Below are positions 21,666-32,694 of a stretch of 64,000 nt of DNA, piece after piece. The notes beneath the pieces were generated by a model. The model made no database searches and was not told where the DNA came from. It saw only the letters and a list, made by a program, of their open reading frames with translations. Origin of the DNA: Proteles cristata cristata (taxonomy: Eukaryota; Chordata; Mammalia; Carnivora; Hyaenidae); the NCBI GenBank assembly GCA_017311185.1, contig JAESUZ010001057.1:248001-312000 (forward strand), in the 5' to 3' direction. The position numbers were made by a program, and so were the translations under genes. Each line of letters starts with the position of its first letter. The first letter of the stretch is position 1.

Positions 21666-22570
21666 AAAAAAAGGGAGAAGAGCTGGTTCTTTGAAAGGAT
21701 AAATAAAATTGACAAACCTCTAGGTAAGACTGACAGCATAAAAAGAGAGAACCAGAAGTTATTAACATCAGGAATTAAATAGGAGATATGAATATAGACT
21801 CTAAAGACATCAAAAGCATAATAAGGAAATAACTTTGTACACATTAATTTGACAACTTAGAGGAAATGGAGCAACTCCTCAAAAAACACAAACTACATCA
21901 GCTTATACAATATGAAACATATCATTTGAACAGTCCTATAACTACTAAGGAAATTTAACTTGTACTTTAAAACTTCCCCAAAAAGAAATCTTCAGGCCCA
22001 GACAGTGTCACTGGAGAATTCTACCCAATATTTAAAGAGTAAACACCAATTCTACACAATCTCTTCCACGAAACAGAAGAGAAAGGAAGACTTTACGATT
22101 AACTTTATGAAGCTATATTATCTTGATATTAAAACCAAAGAAAGTACAAAAAAAGAAAGAAAACAATAGAACTATATCCTTCATGAGTATATACATATAT
22201 ACAAAAATCTTTGACAAATATTAGCAAACAGAATTCACCAATATATAAAAATAATTTTACACTATTTCCCAAAGCTGGTTCAACATTTGAAAATCAATGT
22301 AATCTATATATTAACATGCTACAGAAGAAAGACCATAATTCTATCAATCAATACAGGAAAGGCATGTGACAAATTTCAACATCCATTCATTATAAAAACT
22401 CTCAGAATAATAAAAATGGAGAGAAACTTCCTGAGCTTGATATTGCCAAAAATCTACTACTAAACATTATATTTGATGCCAAAAGGCTGAATGCTCTTCC
22501 TCTAAGATCAAGAACAATTCAAGGATGTTCCCACTGTCATTGCTCTTTCAAAATAGTGCTAGAAGTACTA

Positions 22571-22960
22571 GACTTACATATGTTACATATGTTACTTACA
22601 TATATTACATATATGATTCTACCCACCTAGCATCCTTGAAAAGACAAAATTATGGAAATGGATAGGAGATTTGTGATTGCTAGGGGTTAAGGTAAAGATA
22701 GTGATGAGAGGGAAATAGGTGTGATTCTAAGAGATCTTTATGGTGATGAATATGTTCCATTTCTTGATGTATTGATGTCAATATCCTAGTTGTGATATTG
22801 TATTATAATCATGCAAGATATTACCATTGAAGGAAACTGGCTACATAGTTTCTCTGTATTATTTCTTACAACTGCACGCCAACCTACAGCTACCTCAAAA
22901 TAAATAAATACATACATATATACGTGTGTGTGTGTGTGTGTGCACGCGTGTGTGTGTGTC
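22571..22960 (+). mobile_element. old L1M 3' UTR end with (TG)n
   Basis: The phrases gatctttatggtgatgaa, ttgatgtcaatatcctagttgtgatattg, and atgcaagatattaccattg follow the 3' UTR of ancient L1M elements. The terminal A-rich part (ctcaaaataaataaataca) runs into a (TG)n microsatellite at 22924-22958. Confidence 0.75.
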
Positions 22961-23495
22961 CTGTTGGCCACAGAGAAGATGAAGAGTAAAAAGTAGGAGA
23001 GTGAGAAACAGACCAGTTAGGAAAACACAAAGTCATCAGATAAGAGATGATAGGCTAAAACTAACAAGGTGAGAGGTGAACCAGGGAGAAGTGGCTACAT
23101 TTGGGATACACTGTGGAGTCACAATCAATGGTATTTGCTAACGGATTTTCAATAAAGAGTCAAAGAAACAAAAAAGTCAAAAGTTCCTAGATGTCTTACT
23201 CCAACAACTGAAAAGTTGAAATAATGGTGTTATTTCCTGAGATGAGGAAGACTCTCTTCTAAGACACATTTGATATTTGAGACTACTGTTCAGTTAGTTT
23301 ATCCTCTTCTTGAAAAAAACAGTGAGCATCTGGACATAAACAACTGCCCTTACAGATGAAGAACTTTCGAGGTTCAACACCAGCAATGCTGCCTTGAATA
23401 ATCAACGCAAAAGCAACAAAGAAAACGGAAGTCTGAAATGACCAGAAACAAGAAAGCACCGCTGAGCCAGAAACCATTTTTTCCATTATTTCCTC
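22961..23495. other. single-copy DNA with a weak exon-like stretch
   Basis: No repeat recognised. On the minus strand 23432-23354 is preceded by a pyrimidine-rich AG (ttctggtcatttcag) and followed by gtaagg, with an open hydrophobic frame between them. I cannot assign it to any family. See findings. Confidence 0.35.
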
Positions 23496-23516
23496 AAGAA
23501 TATGAATACCAGGGCT

Positions 23517-23726
23517 GGGGCGCCTGGGTGGCTTAGTCGGTTAAGCGTCCGACTTTCGCTTGGGTCATGATCTCGCGGTTCGTGGGTTCGAGCCCCGCGT
23601 CGGGCTCTGTGCTGACTGCCAGCTCAGAGCCTGGAGCCTGTTTCAGTCTGTGACTCCTCTCTCTCTGACCCTCCCCTGCTCACGCTGTCTCTCTCTCTGT
23701 CTCCTAGAAATAAAAAAAAAAAAAAA
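23517..23726 (+). mobile_element. felid CAN-SINE, young type
   Basis: The TSD aagaatatgaataccagg (18 bp, exact) lies at 23496-23513 and 23727-23744. The young-type body is nearly free of CpG decay (ttcgtgggttcgagccccgcgtcggg), suggesting recent insertion. Confidence 0.96.
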
Positions 23727-23744
23727 AAGAATATGAATACCAGG

Positions 23745-25186
23745 ACAAGACAGGGTCCCTTCCCCTGAAGCTGTAACCAAACTATTTCAGGCTGTCATCT
23801 TAAAACGTTGCTTTCCACTCAGTGTTCCTGTGTGGGTGTGTTCTTCCTGATGTCAGACATGGATGCTTCACCTGGGTAAAGATAATTGGAAGACCTAAAC
23901 CAAAGGGCAGATAATCACGGGGTATGAGAAAACTTATTTCCTCTGGGGTAGAAGATATGGGGCTGGCACGTAAGCGAACACATCCCTGGCTGTCTTCTTC
24001 TCTAAGGTGCCACTTGGTTCTCATCCATAAACATCAACTCTTATTCTCCTTAAGAGCTCGAGTCAGTGGGCTGCAGCCCCTGGTTGCCATAGCAACTGCA
24101 ATCTCACACACCAACATGGTTTTCTCAGAACACAGACTTAGAGTAGCACTTTTTTTCTTTTTTGAGCATACGTTTTAGCCCATGAAGTATTGGGTGCCAT
24201 TTCCAGGCTTCTCTTTTGTCTCGGATATGTTTTGTTTCTAAAATGTAACAGACTGAAGATCAAGACCAAAAACAGGATTTCTGGCTTTGACCCTTCACTG
24301 CACCTTGTATTGTAACTGTTCCCTTGGCTATCAGCCCTTGAACAGTCTCCTTTTTGGATTGTGGTATCACAAGGGGTATTACCAGGCCACGTAATCAGAT
24401 TCAGCTCACCAGGCAACTATAATCTACAGATATATCCTGAAGGAAGGGACCTACATATTCCTTTATTTCACACTGTTCTTATTCTTCTGGTCTAGTGTCT
24501 CCTGATGGCCCAGAAAAGGAAAAGAATGATGATGCCACTTCACTGTTATATTATAAGGAGTAGGGGAAAGAAGCAGGAAAGCAATGATGTCTTGCTTGTC
24601 AACAGTTTCCAAATAGCCCTACAGTACATATATAGCACGTATACTACCAGTATCCCCCACCCCACCCACGCCTCACCCATGGCAAATACAGCTTCCCCTC
24701 TGAGCTCAGTACAAGAACTCAGAATCCTCCTCAACACTGCACTGCAGGCGCTGCTACAATCAACTAGAGCTGGTGAGAGCACTGACATATGATTGCCATC
24801 TCTCGCGAGAATCTTCGCCAATGTCTCAAAAGTCAAGTCTGGCACTCTGACAGTAGCAGCCAAAAAGTAATTTTAAGATTTTGCAAAACAAGCTGGGAAA
24901 CAGTCCATTATTTCCCAGGTAACACACTTGCAGAGTCAACTCATCATTATCAATTCAGGCAGTTAAAACACTAAACCTATTCTTTGATTTATCTTGAGAC
25001 GTGTCTTTGACCCATCAATTATTTAGAAATGTATTTGCTAATGCAAATAAAATCATGAGGGAATCCTAGATGGGCCTGTAAATTTTTTCTCTTGCCCAAA
25101 TATAAATTGTATTCTTAACCTTAAACAGCTAACCCTAACAAGTATATACTGTATCAGATTTCTTTTTAAATATCAGATAAAAAAAA
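23745..25186. other. single-copy DNA with a Kaiso/BANP-type palindrome
   Basis: About 1.4 kb without a recognised repeat. It contains the palindrome tctcgcgaga at 24801-24810. Frames of up to 105 codons on the minus strand (24546-24863) have no domain I recognise. Confidence 0.45.
24801..24810. promoter_or_regulatory. TCTCGCGAGA palindrome, possible BANP/Kaiso site
   Basis: The 10-bp perfect palindrome is the known consensus bound by BANP and reported for ZBTB33 (Kaiso), usually found in CpG-island promoters. Here the surrounding DNA is CpG-poor and no gene start is evident, so activity is unproven. Confidence 0.35.
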
Positions 25187-25196
25187 GTATGCATGC

Positions 25197-25410
25197 AGGG
25201 GAGCCTGGGTTTCTCAGTCAGTTGAGCGTCCAACTTCCACCTAGGTCAAGAGCTTGTGGTTCGCGTGTTGAAGCCCCATGTCGGGCTCTGTGCTGACAGG
25301 TCAGAGCCTGGAGTCTGCTTTAGATTCTGTGTCTCCCTCTCTCTCTGTGCCCCCTCTCCAGCTCGCACTCTGTCTCTCTCTCTCAAAAATAAGTAAAGAC
25401 ATTTATAAAA
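25197..25410 (+). mobile_element. felid CAN-SINE, old type
   Basis: The head ggggagcctgggtttctcag has a tt substitution in the A box. gtatgcatg flanks it on both sides (about 25187 and about 25412). Confidence 0.91.
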
Positions 25411-25439
25411 ATGTATGCATGTGTATTTAGCTCAAAACT

Positions 25440-26324
25440 AGAATTACTGATGGAAAAGCAACCTGGGATACATATTTAAATAAGTTCATTAGGGGTTATC
25501 ATCAAAAAGACAAGAGATAGCAATTGTTGGCTAGAGTGTAAAAAAAAAAGGGAACACTTGGGCAATGTTGGTGGGAATGCAACAGAAAACAGTATGCAGA
25601 CGTCTCAAAAAATTAAAAATAGAACTACCATATGATCCAGCAATCTCATTTCTGGGTATATATCCAAAGGAATTGGAATCAAGATCTCATAGGGATATCT
25701 GCATTCCCACATTCATCACAATTTACTCACAATAACCAAAATATGGAAACAACTTAAGTGTCTGTCAACAGATGAATGGATAAAGAAAATGTGGCATATG
25801 TATATACAACGAAATATTATTCAGTCATGACAAAGAAAGAAATCCTGCCATTTGTGACAACATGAATGAAACGTAAGGCATTAAGTTAAGTGAAATAAGT
25901 CAAACATGGAAAGACAAATACTGTATAGTCTCACTTGTATGTGGAATCTAAAAATGTCAAACTCAGAAACAGGAAGGAAAATGGTGAGGACTGGGGTGGA
26001 GTGGGGGACTGGGGTGGGAGAAATGATGAGATGTTGGTCAAAGAGTACAAACTTCCAGTTATCAGATTAACTTCCAGTTATAAAATCTAATGTACAGCAT
26101 GGTGATTATAGCCAAAATACTATATCATATACTCGAAGGTTGCTGTGAGCAGAACTTAAATTTTCTTACCGAAAAGGAAATGGCACCTATGGAATGGAAT
26201 GGAGGGGTGAGCTAATACTATGGTGGTAATCATTTTATAACATATAAATGTATCAAATCAACACACTGTACACCTTAAACTTACACAATTTTATGTATCG
26301 GTTTTATCTCAATAAAGCTAGGAA
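25440..26324 (+). mobile_element. old L1 3' end
   Basis: The ORF2 end is clear: aattaaaaatagaactacca, tatgatccagcaatctcatt, gtatatatccaaaggaattg, ggataaagaaaatgtggc. A 3' UTR follows with a G-rich purine tract (ggactggggtggagtggggg) and ctcaataaagct at about 26310. Confidence 0.88.
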
Positions 26325-26332
26325 AGATAGAT

Positions 26333-26375
<43 letters not shown>

Positions 26376-26391
26376 CAGATAGATAGACAGA
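26325..26391 (+). repeat. (GATA)n microsatellite
   Basis: About sixteen gata units with a few gaca interruptions, grown at the A-rich end of the preceding L1. A repeat of this length is likely to vary between individuals. Confidence 0.95.
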
Positions 26392-26429
26392 TTTATTACT
26401 AAGCAAGACAGCCAACCACCAGCTAGCCC

Positions 26430-26520
26430 ATCAGGGACAGGGCTTATCTGCCTTACTTAACACTATATCCACAATGCCTACATAGTGACACTTGGCACAT
26501 CGTAGGCCCTCAAAAAATAT
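26430..26520 (+). mobile_element. L2-like LINE 3' fragment
   Basis: The order gacagggcttatctg, cactatatccacaatgcct and cacttggcacatcgtaggc, then ctcaaaaaatatg follows the L2 3' end (ancient mammalian LINE). The ends are approximate. Confidence 0.6.
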
Positions 26521-26870
26521 GTCATCATCACACCTATTACTATAATTACTAACAAAACAAAAAACCAAGTGGATATGGATATGAAGAAATTGGCACACTT
26601 TTGCACCACTGACAGAAATGTAAAGTGCTATAGTTATTATGGAAATTGGTATGGAGTTTCCCCTAAAAAATTAAAAATAGAATTACCATATGATCCACCA
26701 ATTCTACTTGTGGGTATATGTCCCAATGATTCAAAGCACCATCATGTTCAGGGCACTGCTCACAAGAGCCAGGAGGAAGAAGCAATCCGGATATCCCTCA
26801 ATGGACAATGGAATAACAAAATACAATATCTACATGTAACTGAATATTATTCAGCCTTAGAAAGGGAGGA

Positions 26871-27078
26871 GGGGTGTCTGGATGACTCAGTTAGTGAAGC
26901 GTCACACTCTTAATTTAGGCTTAGGTCATAATCTCATGGTTCCGGAGATCAAGCCCCATGTTGGGCTCTGTGCTGACAGTGAGGAGCCTGCTTGGGATTC
27001 TCTCCCTCCCCTTCTCTCTGCCCCACCCCCACTTCCACTCAATCTCTCTCTCTCTCAACAAATAAACTTTAAAAAAAG
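26871..27078 (+). mobile_element. felid CAN-SINE, old variant, in L1
   Basis: The head is ggggtgtctggatgactcag and the body has gacagtgaggagcctgcttgg, the shorter old variant. The tail is caacaaataaactttaaaaaaa. Confidence 0.9.
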
Positions 27079-27381
27079 GTGGGGGGACCTGTCATATTCT
27101 CAGCATAGATGAACTGGAGGACATTAAGCTAAGTGAAATTAGCCAGTCACAAAAACACAAATGTCACATGATTCCACTAATAGGAAATACCTAAAGTAGT
27201 CAAATTCTTAGAAATAGTACAGTGGTGGTTGCTAGGGTTGGAAGGAGTGGGAAAAGGCCTGTTGTTCAATGGGTATAGAGTTTCAATTTTGCAGGATGAA
27301 GAAATTCTAGAGATCTGTTGCACAACTGTGTACCCATAGCTAACATACCATACTGTGTGCTTAAAATTGACAAAGGAGTCA

Positions 27382-27596
27382 GGGTGCCTGGGTGGCTCAG
27401 TCGGTTAAGCGTCCGGCTTCGGCTCAGGTCATGATCTCACAGTTCGTGGGTTCGAGCCCCATGTCGGGCTCTGTGCTGACAGCTAGCTCACAGCCCGGAG
27501 CCTGCTTCAGATTCTGTGTCTCCCTCTCTCTCTGACCTTCCCCTGCTCACACTGTCTCTCTCTCTCAGAAATAAACATTAAAAAAAAATTTTTTTT
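27382..27596 (+). mobile_element. felid CAN-SINE, intermediate type
   Basis: The TSD aattgacaaaggag is exact at 27365-27378 and 27597-27610. It carries ggctcagtcgg like old copies but gacagctagctcac and agaaataaac like young ones. Confidence 0.94.
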
Positions 27597-27656
27597 AATT
27601 GACAAAGGAGGTAAATTTTACATTATGTGGTTTTTAATCAGAAAAAAAAAAAAAGA

Positions 27657-27878
27657 GGGCGCCTGGGTGGCTTAGTCAGTTAAGCGTCCGACTTTCGCTT
27701 AGGTCATGATCTCGCGGTTCGTGGGTTCGAGCCCCGCGTCGGGCTCTGTGCTGACTGCCAGCTCAGAGCCTGGAGCCTGTTTCAGTCTGTGACTCCCTCT
27801 CTCTCTGACCCTCCCTGTTCTCTCTCTCTCTCTCTCTAGAAATAAAACATTAAAAAAAAAATTAAAAAAAAAAAAAAA
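27657..27878 (+). mobile_element. felid CAN-SINE, young type
   Basis: The head is gggcgcctgggtggcttagtcag and the B box and CpGs are intact. The ctagaaataaaacatt tail is followed by two A-rich blocks. It lies only 60 bases after the preceding SINE, in A-rich DNA. Confidence 0.94.
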
Positions 27879-27879
27879 G

Positions 27880-28082
27880 CTTTACATAGATGGACCTAAA
27901 AGACAAAATGCTAAATGAAGTAAGTCAGTTGGTGGGGGGATGGTTGAAACAGATAAAGGGGTACAGATAAGAGTACACTCATCCTGATGAATTCTGAGTC
28001 ACCTATAGAATTATTGAATAACACTGGATGTTAATTATACTTGAATTTCAAATAAATTAAAATTTAAATTAAATTAAAAAGT
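27880..28082 (+). mobile_element. L1 3' end fragment
   Basis: aatgctaaatgaagtaagtcag, gaattattgaataacactgg and aattatacttgaatttcaaat match the last 200 bases of an L1, with an internal deletion. It ends A-rich. Confidence 0.75.
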
Positions 28083-29431
28083 AGCTCTTTCCTCCCCCCA
28101 AAAAAGCCTTAAATTCAAACAGAATGCTATTGCTTTTTCTGATAATCACACAAATAATTAAAACTGGCAACGCACGCCACGTTTTTCAGTTCCTTAGACT
28201 TCAAGGTGAGTGATACTCCACTAAAATCAACACTAGAGTTTTAAAAAATACACTAAATAGTAAGTATGAATGAACAAACAATGGTGGGTGTGAACACATG
28301 CTTTTCATAGTAGCTGAGAGGACAGGCATTGCAAAGGACGTGGATGGAAGATTTTAAAATAGAAGCTTCCAGTCCTGGGAAAGGCAGGGATTCCGGCTTC
28401 TGAGCCAAGAAACCGGTTCTCCAACATTGCCAAGACCGGGGAAAACAAGGCACGTTTTCCTCCCCTTCCCAGGGCCCTTTATGCATTCTCTATGTCTCCT
28501 GCCAAGGACAACAGAAGCCAGAGGGTCTGCTTCAGTCTCTAAGAGAGAAATTGAGACCCAGGGGAGTTAAATGGGACTTAAATATTCCCAACCTGCCTCC
28601 AGGTTCCACCCTTCTGTAACCTACAATTTTGGAATGTCTGCTAGGAAGAGATTTAACTTGTCATCATTTTCCAGTCACTGACTGCAACGTGGCTGGCTAA
28701 AATGGGCAATAAAGAAGAAAGAGACCTGCGGGCTCAGAACACAAGCTGGCCCGACCATGGACAAGAGAAGCTGACCGAGACCCGTTTGCAAAGGGGATTC
28801 CAGGTTGATGCTTCTCTGCATCCCAAGGAGCTTTGCTAATTCTGCTCTTCTGTTAAGTATTTATATTGGTTTTTGTTGTTGTTGTTGTTTTTTTACTATT
28901 TTCCCAATGCTAAAGCTGCACCTGCAAATAAAACACAAATTCTAGTCTTAATGATTACAGTGCTGGGCACTTCAAATATCCAGAAACAGGCTCCATTTAG
29001 AAAGCAGGAAACAGGTGGACCCACTAACGGGCTTGACACCAATTATCCCAAAGAAGAGGAACTTTGCTAAGGGAGGTGCTGAAAGTGTCCTCATTGGACG
29101 TGACCTGTTCATCACGGCCCTAGTAAACTTCTGAAATGTCCTAGGAATTCCAATGTTTCAGCAGACTATAACAACTAATGAATCAATAAACTCTAGATGG
29201 AAATCCTCCAAACACTCTGCTTATCTAAGAAAAAAAAAAATTCCACACAATCATGATGGCTAGCAAAGTCTGTCAACCATGATGTAATGTAACCAGAGTA
29301 GTAAATATTTTCAGGAACTACATAGTATAGTTACTTTACGTATACTATGCAGAGTGTTTGAATAATTTAACTATAAGACGATATTTTGGTGTCACATGAC
29401 TAAGACATTGTATCTTTAACAAAGATTTGCA
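28083..29431. other. single-copy DNA
   Basis: About 1.35 kb without a recognised repeat except a short (TTG)n at 28872-28890. A caag/gtgagtg donor-like site occurs at about 28203, but no paired exon is evident. Confidence 0.45.
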
Positions 29432-29448
29432 AAAGAATTCTCATTTTT

Positions 29449-29653
29449 TAAAAATTCTTATTGATTTTTGAGAGACAGAGACAGAGCATGTATGGGGGAG
29501 GAGCAGAGAGAGAGGGAGACACAGACTCTGAAGCAGCCTCCAGGCTCCGAGCTGTCAGCACAGAGCCTGATGCCGGATGTGAATCCACGAACTGTGAGAT
29601 CATGCCCTGAGCCGAAGTCGGACGTTTAACTGACTGAGCCACCCAAGCACCCC
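29449..29653 (-). mobile_element. felid CAN-SINE, old type, minus strand
   Basis: The TSD is aaagaattctcattttt at 29432-29448 and aaagaaatctcattttt at 29654-29670. It ends on plus as gagccacccaagcacccc. It is head-to-head with the plus-strand SINE 33 bases downstream. Confidence 0.94.
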
Positions 29654-29685
29654 AAAGAAATCTCATTTTTAAAATCTGTGACATC

Positions 29686-29900
29686 GGGGCGCCTGGGTGG
29701 CTTAGTCGGTTAAGCATCCGACTTTCGCTTAGGTCAGGATCTCACGGTTCGTGGGTTCGAGCCCCGTGTCGGGCTCTGTGCTGACAGCCAGCTCAGAGCC
29801 TGGAGCCTGTTTCAGAGTCTGTGACTCCCTCTCTCTCTGACCCTCCCCTGCTCACGCTGTCTGTCTCTCTCCTAGAAATAAATAAAACATTAAAAAAAAA
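29686..29900 (+). mobile_element. felid CAN-SINE, young type
   Basis: The head is ggggcgcctgggtggcttagtcgg and the tail aaataaataaaacatt plus poly-A. Flanking ttttaaaatctgtgac and tttaaaaactgtgata look like a decayed TSD. Confidence 0.94.
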
Positions 29901-30074
29901 TTTAAAAACTGTGATAATGACCATTTAACATCCCGCAACCTTTAGGAGTGAGATAAAAAGTGTGCCTGCCAGGAAATCTAACATCAGTTCATATCAAAGA
30001 GATATCAGTTAGCTGTCAGCTGGAGAGCTTCTAGTATTTCAACTCAGAAATTGCTCATAAAAATGTTAAAGACA

Positions 30075-30271
30075 GGGACACCTAGGTGGCTCAGTCAGTT
30101 AAGCATTCAACTTTTACTCAGGTCATGATCTCACAGTTCATGGGTTTGAGCTCCAAGTTGGGCTCTGTGCTGACAGCTCAGAGCCCAGAGCCACTTCAGA
30201 TTCTGTGTCCCCTCTCTCTATGTCCCTTCCCTGCACACGCTCTTTCTCAAAAATAAAAATAAAACTTTTTT
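30075..30271 (+). mobile_element. felid CAN-SINE, old type
   Basis: The TSD aatgttaaagaca lies at 30062-30074 and 30274-30286. The 3' part is shortened (cagagcccagagccacttcag). Confidence 0.93.
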
Positions 30272-30507
30272 CTAATGTTAAAGACATGTTTCACAAAGGA
30301 AGTGGTAACTACATATCAAACCTTAGGATGACGGTGCCAGGTTTTTATATTGTGTTAAACTATCAGCCCAAACCCCATACCTTTTAACAAGATGCCTACT
30401 CAAGCACAATAGATGGGGACCTGGGGCATTCTCCTTCAGTTCTAGGTAATTGTTTAGGATCCTTTTCTCCCTCAGAGACCCTTTAGGAACTTGCCTTTCC
30501 AGTGGTT

Positions 30508-30848
30508 GTGCTATAGACTGAATGTCTGTGTCCCCAAAAATGTATATGTTGCAACCTAATCCCTAGTGTGATGATACTGGTGGTGGGTTCTCTAGGATGT
30601 GATGAGGTCATGAGGGTGGAGCCCTCATGAACAGGATTAGTGCCCTTATAAAAGAGACTTGTGTAAGGACACAGTGAAGAGACAGCTGTTTACAAAGCAG
30701 GAAGCAAGCCTTCATCAGATACCAAATCTGCTGTTGCCTCGATCTCTCAGACTTCCCCACCTCTAGAACCATGATAAATAAATTTCTGTTGTTTAGAAGC
30801 CACCCAGTGTATGGTATTCTGATACAGCGGCCTGGATGGACTAAGACA
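30508..30848 (+). mobile_element. MLT1-like LTR (MaLR), plus strand
   Basis: It runs full length in family order: tgctatagactgaatgtctg, gatgaggtcatgagggtgg, gccctcatgaacaggattag, gcccttataaaagagac (TATA-like), ccagaactg-type ctagaaccatgataaataaatt (polyadenylation signal), ending tggatggactaagaca. MaLR LTRs are non-autonomous ERV-L relatives, ancient in placental mammals. There is no internal region next to it, so it is a solo LTR. Confidence 0.85.
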
Positions 30849-30984
30849 GGTGGACTGCTGACCTTCCTGGCTTACTCCCCATTTCTGGCCCTGCCTCTCC
30901 CTCTGCAGTGAGAATTCACTTCTCCTGAATTGACTCTCAGTGTTTGAATTCTTTGTCCTCAAAAATTACTGTTCCTAGCTCTTT

Positions 30985-31208
30985 CGTTTTTTATTATTTG
31001 TTTATATTTATTTATTTTTGAGAGACAGAGATAGTGCGTGAGCGGGGGGGTGGGGGGGGGAGGGCAGAGAGAGAGGGAGACACAGAATCCGAAGCAGGGT
31101 CCAGGCTCTGAGCATCAGCACAGGACCCAACGCGGGGCTCAACCCCAAGAACCGTGAGATCATGATCTGAGCTGAGGTCAGGCACTCAACCAAGTCACCC
31201 AGGTGCCC
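30985..31208 (-). mobile_element. felid CAN-SINE, minus strand, with G-rich tract
   Basis: The TSD ctgttcctagctcttt (16 bp, exact) lies at 30969-30984 and 31209-31224. On plus, gcgggggggtgggggggg at about 31040-31062 replaces the usual ggggagggg segment, an expanded G run. Confidence 0.95.
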
Positions 31209-31224
31209 CTGTTCCTAGCTCTTT

Positions 31225-31957
31225 GGATAACCCCATCCCTGTTTTCAGAAACAGAGCTGCTAACCTCCTGCAAGCACACACAGACACAATCTGAAACTAA
31301 GCTATTTCCATATTTCCATAGTTTTTGTTTAGTTGGAAGATTTTTTCCAATATTGTTTGAACGTAAATTTTCACTCACACACACTAAAACCAAAGCTTAA
31401 AAAAAGAAAATTCCCAGAATTTGTCAAAATTTCATGTTTTATCAGTCATTTTGCTAAAGTATAAAAAGCTTTTCATGGAAATAAAAGGTAAGAACTTTTA
31501 AATATTTCTCTTACCTGATGAAATAAGTGATGATGTTCTCCCTGTTAGGAAAACCAGGCTAATTGAGGAGATGGCAGGCATGTCAGCTGACTCATATAAA
31601 TAAAAACCACAGAGGTAAAAATCATAGAGTCTAAGATTCCTTCCAAAAGTCAATGGATCACTGCGATTAGCTGCAAGTCACACATTTGCAACAAGTCTAT
31701 AAACCCCATTCATTAAAAAAAAAACTCATCTGCTCCTCAAGTAGATGAAGCAGCTGTTGTGGTCAAATCATTCACGTGTGTTTATGCTTATTCAATACAA
31801 ATGAAGGCACTGAAATCATTTTGTGATCATCAAATGAGAATTGATATGTTTAGCCATATTTCAATAATATTCCTGATATCAACGTCTGCTCATGGTAGGA
31901 TATGAATAGTCCCAACTGCCAAAATTTATTTTTAATCATTAAAAATGCTGACATTTA
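31225..31957. other. single-copy DNA
   Basis: No repeat or gene recognised in this AT-rich stretch. Confidence 0.45.
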
Positions 31958-32176
31958 GGGGCACCGGGGTGGCTCAGTCAGTTAAGAGTCCGACTTCGGC
32001 TCAGGTCATGATCTCTCAGTTTGTGGGTTCGAGCCCCACGTCAGGCTCTGTGCTGACAGCTCAGAGCCTGGAGCCTGCTTTGGATTCTGTCTGTGTCTCC
32101 CTCTTTCTCTGCCCCTCCCCCACTCGTGCTCTGTCTCTCTCTCTGTCTCTCTCTCAAAAATAAATAAACATAAAAT
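31958..32176 (+). mobile_element. felid CAN-SINE, old type, arm of an inverted pair
   Basis: The head is ggggcaccggggtggctcagtcag and the tail caaaaataaataaacataaaata. It abuts a minus-strand SINE with no spacer. Confidence 0.93.
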
Positions 32177-32177
32177 A

Positions 32178-32367
32178 GTTAGAGAGAAAGAGTATGTGTC
32201 TATGAATGGAGGAGGGTCAGAGAAAGAGGGAGACACAGAATCTGAAGACCAGCTCCAGGCTCTGAGCTGTCAGCACAGAGCCCGATGCGGGGCTCGAACA
32301 CACGAACATGACATCATGACCTGAGCCGAAGTCATATGCTCAACCAACTGAGCCACTCAGGTGTCCC
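32178..32367 (-). mobile_element. felid CAN-SINE, minus strand, tail lost
   Basis: It starts on plus within the GA-rich tract (agagagaaagagtatgtg) without the T-rich tail and ends gagccactcaggtgtccc. The lost tail and tail-to-tail contact with the previous SINE suggest insertion or deletion between the two A-rich tails. Confidence 0.9.
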
Positions 32368-32694
32368 TAATTTTTTTTTAATTCTGCCATTGATGTTGAA
32401 ATTTTCAAAGATCCTGCTACTAAAACAACCTAGGAAGCATCTTTGATTAAAGCAGTGGTACTAAGCAGGAACAAATGAAAACAAACAAACAAACAAAAAA
32501 CATGAACAGTATAGAAAGTAAAAAATAGAGACCAAGTATATTTGGAAATTTTATATGATACTGATGGCATCACAACTCATTGGCAAAAAAGAGGGTTTTA
32601 ATAACAGATGGGTCAACTACAGAACATGTGGAAAAGATCATTTTATTCCACAGTTCACATCGTACACTAGAATAATTCTAAGCAGATCAGATTT

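Larger units (their letters stand above)
19395..22570 (+). mobile_element. old L1 ORF2 body, broken by nested insertions
   Basis: It starts near the ORF2 beginning (caataattacattaagtgc, caactatatgctg, aattgggagacttcaaccc). It passes through endonuclease-end and linker phrases (atcaatccatgggtcaaaaagg-like sequence at 20400; aaagcagtcctgagagaat at 20500). It resumes at 21670 with gagctggttctttgaaagg and runs into reverse-transcriptase remnants (ccagacagtgtcactgg at 21995; aaaggcatgtgac at 22360). SINEs and an L1 tail at 21038-21665 are inserted. No frame is intact. Confidence 0.82.
26555..27640 (+). mobile_element. old L1 3' end, interrupted by two SINEs
   Basis: The L1 pieces are at 26555-26870, 27079-27381 and 27611-27640. 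They read gttattatggaaattggtatgg, attaccatatgatccacca, ctgaatattattcagcc, then gtgaaattagccagtcac and an end near gtacccatagctaacatacc. The SINEs at 26871 and 27382 split it. Confidence 0.85.

Noticed and set aside
24546..24863. Minus-strand open frame of 105 codons near the TCTCGCGAGA palindrome
   Set aside because: A plus-strand frame of similar length overlaps it and neither has a recognisable domain; likely chance.
28195..28215. Strong donor-like site (caag/gtgagtg)
   Set aside because: No matching acceptor and open frame upstream that stands out from background.
30508..30848. Promoter-like TATA and AATAAA signals
   Set aside because: They belong to an ancient solo MaLR LTR with no internal region or adjoining transcript evidence.
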